Assembly: GCA_012511915.1 (NCBI GenBank)
Contig: JAAZFB010000281.1
Coordinates: forward strand, 1-8,795
Reading direction: 5' to 3'
Length of the DNA stretch: 8,795 bases
Source: Clostridiaceae bacterium
GTDB taxonomy: Bacteria; Bacillota; Clostridia; Monoglobales; Firm-18
In this document: positions 1 to 7,483 of the stretch, piece by piece
How positions within the stretch are numbered: the stretch's first letter is position 1
How the letters are laid out: every line of letters begins with the position of its first letter
Position numbers and translations under genes: made by a program
The notes under the pieces: generated by a model
Told to the model about the DNA's origin: nothing
Database searches by the model: none
What the model saw: the letters and a program-made list of their open reading frames with translations, nothing else

Positions 1-1
1 A

Positions 2-271
2 ATATATCCCGTATATTATACGGCTTATTTTTCGAATAATACTTTTGAATTTGAGTGGGATACGGACTACAATTCAGAAACAAAGATGGTATGGGGTACA
101 GACAGCTCTGAATTAACGCAGTCAAAACAAAACACAAATCTTGTCCAAGCTCACAGCATAACAATCAATAACAGTTCTCCATATCTTTCGGCGTTTACCA
201 AATATTATTGGCAAGCACAAAGCAAACTGACAAGCGGCTCGGTTTCAGCAACAAAAACATCTGGAATATTT
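2..271 (+). other. FN3-like C-terminal part of an upstream domain
   Basis: The segment just before the PPC-like domain carries a pattern typical of the last strands of a fibronectin type III module: SPYLSAFTKYYWQAQSK, then a Ser/Thr/Gly-rich turn and TSGIFELY. Codons before the ATG at 86 continue the same style (aromatic and Asn-rich, FEFEWDTDY), showing that the domain starts upstream of the window. Such modules usually act as spacers in wall-attached or secreted proteins. The call rests on pattern alone and could be another beta-sandwich. Confidence 0.45.
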
Positions 272-3200
272 GAGTTATACAGTCAGGATGCTAATGAACC
301 AAATCAAGAATATACAGACGCTACTTATATTCGCCTGAATCAGAGTAAAAACGGTACTGTATATCATCCTTACGATATTGACTTTTACGAGATATATCTT
401 GATATGCCGGGGTATGTCTATTTTGATATGTATGCGCCAATAGGCAAATCATATATGATAAACCTGTGGGACCCATATAATGGAGTTTATATTAATGCAA
501 CAAATAAAGAAATTCTTCTTCCGGAAGGAACATTCTATTTCTATGTATCAAGTTTTGGTGATAACGACTACGACCCATCTCGCCAATACACAGTTTCGGT
601 TGATTATGAAGAATACGTCTACGTTACCGAAGAACTCCACTTTGGTGGCAACGGAACATACAGTGCAACGGGGAATTATAGCAATACATCAACAGACCTT
701 AAAACAGTCGTTGCGGGAAAAGAATTTAATATAAGCCGAAACTACAATTCCCGCGATTCTTTCAATAATCATTTTAGTCGAGGGTGGTCATTTAACTTCG
801 AGGGACGTATTAAGCCTTTGGAGAGAAAATATCTCCTTTCGGATGGTAGTGTTAATACAGAAATCGATAACAATTATCGGATGATTCGGATGCCGGATAG
901 TAGCACGATGATATTTAAACTGAATTCAAACGGAACATATACCTCCGAGGATTCGAGAGCGACGCTTGCCAAAGAAAGCAACGGCAATCATACCTTGTTA
1001 ATGCCCGACCAGACAAAGTATACATTCAACACAACAAGCAGTAATACAACGGGATATTTGTCTAAAATAACAGACAGAAATGGGAATTCAACAAACATCA
1101 TTGTTAATTCATCAGGCAAGGTGCAAAGTATAACCGATGCCGTTGGTCATGTATATTCTATTGGATATTCGTCTAACAGAATACAAACAATAAGTGATTC
1201 ATATGGTAGAACAGTAACATACGGATACGATGGTAGCGGAAGACTTACGAGCGTTTGCGATTCCACGGGAAAGTATACCTACTACACATATTATACATCC
1301 GGCAAGAAAAACCATTATCTGAAGGATATTAAAGACCATGCCCTTAATATCATCGAAACGATGGATTATTACACCAATGCCGCCGACACGCAGAAAGTTA
1401 AAACAATCACCGATATTTACGGTGCAAAGTATGAATACACTTACAATGACTTGAATTCTAAGACAATTATCGCAGAAATAACGGCAGGAGGGACTAATCT
1501 TCGCACTATTGAAGAGTTGTATGATGCCGCAAAATTCATTCGAACAAATAAGGATGACGAGGGTGTAATAAGCTCAACCGAGTATTTCTTACCTAATGGC
1601 GTAAATAAATACGGCGAGGTTAAGAAATCAACAGATCGCAACGGCAACATAACCGAGTATGTGCGCGATGAAAGAGGTAATCCTACGAAGATTATCAATC
1701 CTGATTTGAGTTTTAAGGAATACGGATACGATGCTGCAAACAATATCATATGGTCGCTTGACGAAGATGGGAATTTCGTTAGGTTCGTTTACGATGCCAA
1801 CAATATTAATGTTGTTAGAGAAGCAAAGTATCTTCGAAAATTATCGGTGGGTGAAGCCAAACCTCCATTCATCGAAACGGGGGCAACTGCTAACGTTAGC
1901 GATTACGCAGTGACCCACTACACCTATTATACGAACTTGACTGTGAAAGGCCTTATTCAGACAAAGACGGCACCGGATGAAGGAGTTACAACATTTACTT
2001 ATGATTCAAGCCTTAATCTCACAACGGTGTCAAACCCTGAAGGCACAGCGGCGAACCCGATCGTCACAACAAGTGAGTATAATAATATGGGATTGCTCTC
2101 TGCTCTCGTAACGGACAAGGGACACAGAACTGAATTCATCTATAACAATAATGGTCAACTGCTGAAACAAACAAATAAAGCTGCAACAGGTGATGAAATC
2201 CTGAGGTATGTTTATGATATATATGGGTCACAAATACAGGAAATTCAGCCAAAGCAGTATAATGCCGCGAACGAAGGTGCAAACAACGGATATACCGACA
2301 ATACCATTGGAGAGCGTCATACTTATTACGCAAACAGGCTTCTTCACTCTATAACCGATGCCGAAAATAACGTAACCTCATTCACTTATGATCGCTATGG
2401 CAACATTCTAACCGAAACAAAGCCTAACGGTGCAGTCTATGTGTATACTTATGATAAACTCAATCGTGTAAAAACTGTTAAGTATAAAGAAAATTTAAGT
2501 GTGCCAGATGCAAACGCCGTCTTGCTTGAGACATACAATTATACTATTGTAAACAAGCAACCGAAAGTTACTGTTGCAAAGCAGATAACCGAAAGCACAG
2601 TCACTACCCAAACTATGACATTTGACTATGCAGGGCGCTTAATCAGCGAGTATAACGGTGATTCTACTAATAACAAAATAATATACACTACCTATTACAA
2701 AAATGGTGACATAAATACCACAACAGATGGATGCGGAAATATCACTTATTACAAATACGGAAGTTTCGATAATATAGGCAAACTTCGCTACGACGAAGTT
2801 TGGACTCCCTTCGATGGCGATCAGTACAGTTATGTCAAGAAAGTGTACAATAAAAAGGGCAATATGGTGCAGGAAGTTACGAGTAAAAATACTGTAGCTT
2901 TAAATGTTGTGCCGGTATCAAATTTAGTAACTATAGACTACACATATTATTTAGATGATCTTAAGAAAACTGTAATTGATAATGAGGGACGTAAAACCAC
3001 ATATGAATATGATAATGACCGCTACCTTTCCAAAGAAGAAAAGTATTATTCTGAAACAGGGAAGAATACGGTTGAATATGTAAACAATCACCTCGGCAAG
3101 CCTACGACCGTTAAAACCTATGTGGGTGAGGACGAAGTTGTCAATGCGGATGGCACAGCGTTTTCAGGGGAATTTGTAACTACTATACTAAATTACGACA

Positions 3201-6200
3201 AAAATGGAAACCTTTGGACTTCTATTTCGCCCAAAGGAGTAACCACAACTTACGACTACGATAATTTGAACAGGCAAACTCTCGTAGCCGAAAGCGGCGT
3301 TGATGAATATGGGACTGCTATGACTATTACTGCATCACAACTTTATGATTATGCAGGAAATGTTATTCAAACCATAGATGCAAAAAACAATGTTGCAAAA
3401 AACATTTATGACAAGCGAGGATTTTTAAGGTACACGATTAATCCTAATAATGGTGTTATTTTCTCTGATTATGACCTTTTAGGCAGGAAAACAGGCGAAG
3501 TTAAGCCGAAAAACTACGCAGGTGCGGTAACGCTTGCCAACGCAGGATTGACTACTCTTTCAACTGATATTGCTAATCTTGCAAACATGAGCCGCACCGA
3601 ATACGTTTATGATGCGACAAATATGCTCCGTCAAAGCGAGGATATATATTTAGACCCACTTTCTAATACATGGAAAACCATTACACAATATACGACTTAC
3701 GACGGCAACGGTAATGTGTTGATAGAAACGGACGGTATGGGATATATAACAACTAACACTTATTACAAGAATAATCTGCTGAAAACAGTCCTTGATCCTG
3801 AAAGTAATGAACGCAACTTGGAATATACGGCTAAATATGAATATAATGCAATTGGGCATAAAACCATTGAGTATAACACACAAGGAGCAAGAACGGACTA
3901 CACTTACACCAATGCGGGAAACTTAAAAACCACATATACTAAGGTTGACGGTGTATCCTGTCTTATGCAGGATAACGAATACGATTTACTCGACAGACTT
4001 CGATATCAAACTGACGGCGAGGGCATTCGAACGGAATATCAATATAATACTTTTAATAAAGTAAAGATGCTGACAACGGATGGCGATGAATCCATGCCGT
4101 CTAATACTGTTGTGTCAAAATATGATGCGGCGGGAAATCTTGTAATAATATCGGATTCTTGTAATGTTGTAGAGTTTTACACTTATGACAATCAAAATCG
4201 CCGAACTTCCACTAACCGCAGGAAGTCGGATGGAACGGAGAGTATTACAACCCATACCAAATATGATTTGAACGGAAATGTTAGATTTGAACAAGACGGC
4301 GAACTGAACATCAAAGAAACAACATACACCATCCTGAATCAACCATATACAGTTCAAGTGCTGGGAACCGCGCCGATTACAACTTATGACTATGATGAAA
4401 ACGGTAACCTATACACAGAAACCGATTTCAAAGGCAATGTCAAGAGGACGGAATATGACCCGCTAAATCGCCTTGTTAGGGCATATGATGCAAATGAAGT
4501 GCTGATTCAAACCCTGTATTATAACAGCAATCATGCCCAAGTGAAGTCGGTTGATGCACTTCAAAAAGAAACAGAGTATAAGTATGACAAAAACAATCGA
4601 CTGCTCTATACTACCGACCCGCTTGGACATAAAAGCGGTCAGACATATGATGATGCCGGGTTTGTCAAAACCAAGTATGACGGCAGGAATAACACCACAT
4701 CATATGAATATGATGAATTGGGTAGAAATAAATTTGTATATCAGACAAATGGTAGCGAAATTACAACCACCAACTACACCTATGATTTGAATGGGAATAT
4801 TTTAACCCAAACAAACGGCAATGAACATACCACGACCTACATCTATAACAAAGGCAAAAAACTGTCCTCTAAGTATGACCATGGCGGCGAGAGTGTTATG
4901 GAAAAGACCGAAATATACGGCTACGATGCCAGAGGTCGTTTGATTTCAATGACCGATCGTAACGGGAACAATTTTACTTATACCTTTGATGTTCATGGGC
5001 AACAGACCCATACCTATGTTGACGGCGTGCTTAAAATCGAAGAACTTTTTGATAACAACGGAAACAAACGATTTATGACAGACGATTCCGGCACAACCGA
5101 ACGTAAATATGATGCATTGAATCGTGTGGTTTCAAAAGACGTTCCAAATATTGGCGAAACTGTATATCAGTATGATATTACAGCAAGTATGCCCGCAGGA
5201 TTTGTTGCCGAAAAGGCAACCGACTCCATGGGTAATGTTACCGTCAAGATTTACGATAAAACTTTGCGATTGAAAGAAGTCAAAGATGCAGAAAATGCAA
5301 CGCCCTCGGTCTATGAATATTACAACAACGGAGCATTGAAATCTCTTACAAACGCAAATGACACAAGCGCTCACTATGTCTATTATGATGATGGTACACT
5401 TGATACTTTAACCAATAGGGATGATTCAAGCAACACGGTCGATTATTATAAATATACATATGATGCAGCAAAGAATCAGCTTACCAAGACCGAAACAATC
5501 GGCGGCGTGAGCAAAGGCACAACCATATTCACCTACGATGGCGTCAATCGCCTTGAAACAATCACTGAGCCGAGTGGTAAACTGATCGAATACACTTATG
5601 ACGGTGCCGGAACTCGTGAATCAGAGATGATTACAGAAGAAAGCGACACCGCCATTATAACATATCACTACAACGAGCAGGAACGGCTTAATAGAACTGT
5701 TCTTGAAGTGGGCGGATCAATAAAAACTGTCAGCTATAATTATGACAACAACGGTAATGTTTATAGCGAAATGTGGGAAATGTTATCTCCTGCAACAGGA
5801 GAGCAAGCCAAATTTGCTCTGAATGTACTTGGCATTGATATGCCACAGGACGGCACGGCAATCAATGAATACAATGCTTTCAACCAACTTGTGAAAACCT
5901 ATGAGGGCAACAAAACCATTGTAAACACCTACAATGCTGATGGTTTACGTGTTTCCAAAAGTGTCAACGGAGCAACTACGCTGTATTTGTACGAAGGTGC
6001 AGATGTTGTTCTCGAAACAAATGCAAGTGGCAACCAGACTGCGCGGAATTTATATGGAATAAATCTGCTCAGCCGTACCGCTGACAGTACAACTCTTGTC
6101 TATAGTTATAACGGACACGCAGACGTAACCGCATTGACGGACGGCAACGGGACTGTCGTTGCAAGCTATTATTACGATGCTTTCGGTGTTGAACTCGAAT

Positions 6201-7471
6201 CAAGCGGAGCAGCAAATAATCCCTTCCGTTACGCAGGATACGAATTTGATAGCGAAATGGGGCTGTATTACTTAAAATCCCGTTTCTACGATGCGAAAAT
6301 CGCAAGATTTATGCAGGAAGATGCGTATAAGGGAAAAATATCAGACCCATTGAGTCTGAATCTATACACATATGTTACAAATAATCCCATCATTTATGTT
6401 GATTATATGGGATATGAAGGTGAAGCGATTTTCTTTGTACACGGTGTAAACAGTAATGTGGATGCTTTCCGTGACACGGTAGCAAATCTTAAAACAGACA
6501 ATAGATTTATTAGTGCTGGAATTATTAGTATGCGAACGTGGAATGGAAAGGTCCAACTGACATTTAATGATGATTTTCTGCAAGCAGCTCGAAGTAAAGC
6601 AAAGATGTCTGCCGCTGAATATAATAAATTTATCAAGATGCAAACAGGTGAAAAAATGAATTTCTTACTATCAAGAGATGTCAACGTAATGTTCCGCGTT
6701 GAGTTTTCCAACCAAACAGGTGGACACCTTGAACAAATAGGTGAACTTAAAACAATGATTAACGAGGCTGTTTATTACGGTACTCCCGTAACCTTGGTTG
6801 GACACAGTAAGGGAGGAATTGTAAGTGTTGGATATGCAAATGAGATGGGCAGAAAAGTTAGCAAGGTAATAACCGTGAACACTCCTTATCAACCGAATGC
6901 ATATGCAGTAGCTGCCAGTGAGCTTGTTAACACAACTAAAAACATATATGAGTCTAACAAGGCAACATATGATACATTGAAAAAAACGTATGACAGTGCA
7001 AATTTGTTTAGTAAAGCATTTATCATTGACTCAATGAGCGAAGCGCAGGGGAATATGGGGATAAGCCGAGGCGCTTACATCAATGCAATTTCAGCGGTGT
7101 CGTTCGGAGCTCATAATTCCGAATACGATTACGGTAAATTACAGGGTATGCGTGATCTTGCAGGTGGCAAATATTCAAACGTCCAAAAAAACATTCAGTA
7201 CTGGTGGAATGAAGGTCATAATAACGGAGACTTGAGTCATATTAAAGCATATGCCTTAGGTAGCGCAGGTGTCGGCATTTACATCGGAAAAACCCCTTTA
7301 CTTAGTGGAGATACTGTCGTGTCGCTGAATTCACAATTGGGTGAGGGTTTTAGTGAAATTCAGGGCATTAATATTGCTCTTGACTCTTCTGACACGAATT
7401 GGATACACACGAATGTAACAAGCAACAAGATCTATATTGGTAAAATTAAAGAATTAATACTGACAAAGTAG
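2..7471 (+). CDS. RHS/YD-repeat polymorphic toxin with C-terminal alpha/beta-hydrolase (5' partial)
   Basis: This is a giant secreted or wall-associated RHS protein of the WapA type. The frame is open to the left edge, so the true start and any signal peptide lie outside; the ATG at 86 is only the first internal Met and residue numbers here count from it. Domains in order: FN3-like end (to about 62), PPC-like domain (69-175), DUF6531-like entry region (183-320), YD repeats (about 325-2005), RHS-associated core (2006-2109), alpha/beta-hydrolase (2110-2461). In known RHS proteins the repeats form a hollow shell enclosing the variable C-terminal toxin, which is released after cleavage at the end of the core. 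Here the enclosed part would be a lipase/esterase-like enzyme (S2241, D2409, H2441). I count only four cysteines, which fits an extracellular protein. The stop codon overlaps the ribosome binding site of the lipoprotein gene. The RHS identity is very secure; the toxin role is inferred from architecture. Confidence 0.95.
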   Translation: MYPVYYTAYFSNNTFEFEWDTDYNSETKMVWGTDSSELTQSKQNTNLVQAHSITINNSSPYLSAFTKYYWQAQSKLTSGSVSATKTSGIFELYSQDANEPNQEYTDATYIRLNQSKNGTVYHPYDIDFYEIYLDMPGYVYFDMYAPIGKSYMINLWDPYNGVYINATNKEILLPEGTFYFYVSSFGDNDYDPSRQYTVSVDYEEYVYVTEELHFGGNGTYSATGNYSNTSTDLKTVVAGKEFNISRNYNSRDSFNNHFSRGWSFNFEGRIKPLERKYLLSDGSVNTEIDNNYRMIRMPDSSTMIFKLNSNGTYTSEDSRATLAKESNGNHTLLMPDQTKYTFNTTSSNTTGYLSKITDRNGNSTNIIVNSSGKVQSITDAVGHVYSIGYSSNRIQTISDSYGRTVTYGYDGSGRLTSVCDSTGKYTYYTYYTSGKKNHYLKDIKDHALNIIETMDYYTNAADTQKVKTITDIYGAKYEYTYNDLNSKTIIAEITAGGTNLRTIEELYDAAKFIRTNKDDEGVISSTEYFLPNGVNKYGEVKKSTDRNGNITEYVRDERGNPTKIINPDLSFKEYGYDAANNIIWSLDEDGNFVRFVYDANNINVVREAKYLRKLSVGEAKPPFIETGATANVSDYAVTHYTYYTNLTVKGLIQTKTAPDEGVTTFTYDSSLNLTTVSNPEGTAANPIVTTSEYNNMGLLSALVTDKGHRTEFIYNNNGQLLKQTNKAATGDEILRYVYDIYGSQIQEIQPKQYNAANEGANNGYTDNTIGERHTYYANRLLHSITDAENNVTSFTYDRYGNILTETKPNGAVYVYTYDKLNRVKTVKYKENLSVPDANAVLLETYNYTIVNKQPKVTVAKQITESTVTTQTMTFDYAGRLISEYNGDSTNNKIIYTTYYKNGDINTTTDGCGNITYYKYGSFDNIGKLRYDEVWTPFDGDQYSYVKKVYNKKGNMVQEVTSKNTVALNVVPVSNLVTIDYTYYLDDLKKTVIDNEGRKTTYEYDNDRYLSKEEKYYSETGKNTVEYVNNHLGKPTTVKTYVGEDEVVNADGTAFSGEFVTTILNYDKNGNLWTSISPKGVTTTYDYDNLNRQTLVAESGVDEYGTAMTITASQLYDYAGNVIQTIDAKNNVAKNIYDKRGFLRYTINPNNGVIFSDYDLLGRKTGEVKPKNYAGAVTLANAGLTTLSTDIANLANMSRTEYVYDATNMLRQSEDIYLDPLSNTWKTITQYTTYDGNGNVLIETDGMGYITTNTYYKNNLLKTVLDPESNERNLEYTAKYEYNAIGHKTIEYNTQGARTDYTYTNAGNLKTTYTKVDGVSCLMQDNEYDLLDRLRYQTDGEGIRTEYQYNTFNKVKMLTTDGDESMPSNTVVSKYDAAGNLVIISDSCNVVEFYTYDNQNRRTSTNRRKSDGTESITTHTKYDLNGNVRFEQDGELNIKETTYTILNQPYTVQVLGTAPITTYDYDENGNLYTETDFKGNVKRTEYDPLNRLVRAYDANEVLIQTLYYNSNHAQVKSVDALQKETEYKYDKNNRLLYTTDPLGHKSGQTYDDAGFVKTKYDGRNNTTSYEYDELGRNKFVYQTNGSEITTTNYTYDLNGNILTQTNGNEHTTTYIYNKGKKLSSKYDHGGESVMEKTEIYGYDARGRLISMTDRNGNNFTYTFDVHGQQTHTYVDGVLKIEELFDNNGNKRFMTDDSGTTERKYDALNRVVSKDVPNIGETVYQYDITASMPAGFVAEKATDSMGNVTVKIYDKTLRLKEVKDAENATPSVYEYYNNGALKSLTNANDTSAHYVYYDDGTLDTLTNRDDSSNTVDYYKYTYDAAKNQLTKTETIGGVSKGTTIFTYDGVNRLETITEPSGKLIEYTYDGAGTRESEMITEESDTAIITYHYNEQERLNRTVLEVGGSIKTVSYNYDNNGNVYSEMWEMLSPATGEQAKFALNVLGIDMPQDGTAINEYNAFNQLVKTYEGNKTIVNTYNADGLRVSKSVNGATTLYLYEGADVVLETNASGNQTARNLYGINLLSRTADSTTLVYSYNGHADVTALTDGNGTVVASYYYDAFGVELESSGAANNPFRYAGYEFDSEMGLYYLKSRFYDAKIARFMQEDAYKGKISDPLSLNLYTYVTNNPIIYVDYMGYEGEAIFFVHGVNSNVDAFRDTVANLKTDNRFISAGIISMRTWNGKVQLTFNDDFLQAARSKAKMSAAEYNKFIKMQTGEKMNFLLSRDVNVMFRVEFSNQTGGHLEQIGELKTMINEAVYYGTPVTLVGHSKGGIVSVGYANEMGRKVSKVITVNTPYQPNAYAVAASELVNTTKNIYESNKATYDTLKKTYDSANLFSKAFIIDSMSEAQGNMGISRGAYINAISAVSFGAHNSEYDYGKLQGMRDLAGGKYSNVQKNIQYWWNEGHNNGDLSHIKAYALGSAGVGIYIGKTPLLSGDTVVSLNSQLGEGFSEIQGINIALDSSDTNWIHTNVTSNKIYIGKIKELILTK
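290..610 (+). other. PPC-like (bacterial pre-peptidase C-terminal) beta-sandwich domain
   Basis: Residues 69-175 show the usual PPC order. An ANEPNQEYTDAT opening is followed by an NGTVYHPYDIDFYEIYL segment, like the G-x-I-x-x-x-x-D-x-D-x-Y/F-x-F core. Next come an aromatic strand (GYVYFDMYAP), INLWDPYNGV, and a closing LPEGTFYFYVSSFG strand ending in a Tyr-rich YTVSVDYEEY. PPC domains are known mainly at the C-terminus of secreted proteases and as binding or stability modules in other exported proteins. Here one sits ahead of an RHS shell, so a role in surface or carbohydrate attachment is possible but unproven. Confidence 0.7.
632..1045 (+). other. DUF6531-like entry domain of the RHS shell
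   Basis: Residues 183-320 match the conserved start of RHS proteins. The motif GGNGTYSATGNYSNTSTDL corresponds to the 'G-NP-x-ATGN-x-x-x-x-xTDL' consensus. ISRNYNSRDS corresponds to 'x-RxYNS' and HFSRGWSFNFEGRI to 'G-x-GWxxxY'. The region continues with LLSDGS, MPDSSTMIFKLNSNGTYTS and LLMPDQTKYTF, the usual bridge into the YD repeats. The NP of the consensus is replaced by NG. In solved RHS structures this region plugs one end of the shell. Confidence 0.85.
1058..6100 (+). repeat. YD (RHS) repeat array, about 45 degenerate repeats at protein level
   Basis: From residue 325 to about 2005 the protein is built of RHS repeats of the form xYDxxGRLxxxTDxxGxxxxYxYD. Clear examples are TYDRYGNILTETKPNGAVYVYTYD, TYDLNGNILTQTNGNEHTT and TYDGVNRLETITEPSGKLIEYTYD. 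I count about 45 YD cores by eye, at roughly 20-25 residue spacing with irregular insertions. The DNA copies have diverged; I see no long identical tandem units, so recent expansion is unlikely. In known structures such repeats coil into a closed beta-shell holding the C-terminal domain. Confidence 0.95.
6101..6412 (+). other. RHS repeat-associated core domain (shell closure and presumed self-cleavage site)
   Basis: Residues 2006-2109 match the family core in order: YNGHADVTALTDGNGTVVA, YYYDAFG, NPFRYAGYEFDSEMGLYYLKSRFYD, ARFMQEDAYKG and LNLYTYVTNNPIIYVDYMG. The two aspartates that align with the aspartyl-protease pair known from TcC proteins are present as D2079 and D2106. The proline after each, normally part of a DP signature, is changed to Ala (2080) and Tyr (2107). 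This is the conserved junction after which toxin domains vary. Confidence 0.92.
6413..7468 (+). other. C-terminal alpha/beta-hydrolase (lipase/esterase-like) toxin domain
   Basis: Residues 2110-2461 follow directly on the RHS core. They show the lipase signature in order: a hydrophobic strand ending in an oxyanion HG (FFVHGVNSN, H2119-G2120); the nucleophile elbow VTLVGHSKGG with S2241 in G-x-S-x-G; a strand VITVNTPYQP like the 'TPHxG' of lipases; RDLAGG like 'DLxPGS'; the acid in SGDTVVSLNSQ (D2409, like 'GDGVVP'); and the base in NWIHTNVTSN (H2441). All triad members are in the expected order and spacing, so an active serine hydrolase is likely. The substrate is not shown; lipids of a target membrane are the favoured guess. 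About 120 residues between the HG and the Ser, and about 170 between the Ser and the Asp, imply large cap or lid insertions. Confidence 0.85.
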
Positions 7472-7475
7472 GTGA
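7470..7475 (+). promoter_or_regulatory. Shine-Dalgarno site overlapping the RHS stop codon
   Basis: AGGTGA matches the 3' part of the AAGGAGGTGA consensus and ends 8 bases before the ATG at 7484. Its first two bases are the last two of the upstream TAG stop. The GTG at 7472 lies inside this site and has no Shine-Dalgarno sequence of its own, so ATG 7484 is the preferred start. The overlap suggests translational coupling of the lipoprotein to the RHS toxin. Confidence 0.7.
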
Positions 7476-7483
7476 ACAATACT

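Noticed and set aside
86..88. ATG at 86 as the true start of the RHS protein
   Set aside because: The same frame is open back to the window edge and codes for domain-like sequence. Codons after 86 continue a beta-sandwich rather than a signal peptide, and no good ribosome binding site precedes it.
480..734. Plus-strand open frame of 84 codons inside the PPC/DUF6531-like region
   Set aside because: It is an out-of-frame shadow of the RHS gene with a low-complexity translation; the overlapping frame has clear domain matches.
1058..6100. Tandem DNA repeats or a CRISPR-like array in the YD region
   Set aside because: The periodicity is at protein level only. Unit length varies, nucleotide copies have diverged, and a continuous coding frame explains the whole region.
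6362..6711. Two overlapping minus-strand open frames opposite the toxin junction, which could be read as an antisense gene
   Set aside because: Both lie fully inside the well-supported RHS/hydrolase frame. Their translations are Ile/Phe/Cys-rich without recognisable motifs, and I see no convincing ribosome binding site or domain.
7472..7483. GTG at 7472 as the start of the lipoprotein gene
   Set aside because: It lies within the Shine-Dalgarno site itself and has no purine-rich site at the right distance upstream. ATG 7484 has an AGGTGA site 8 bases before it and gives a cleaner signal peptide.
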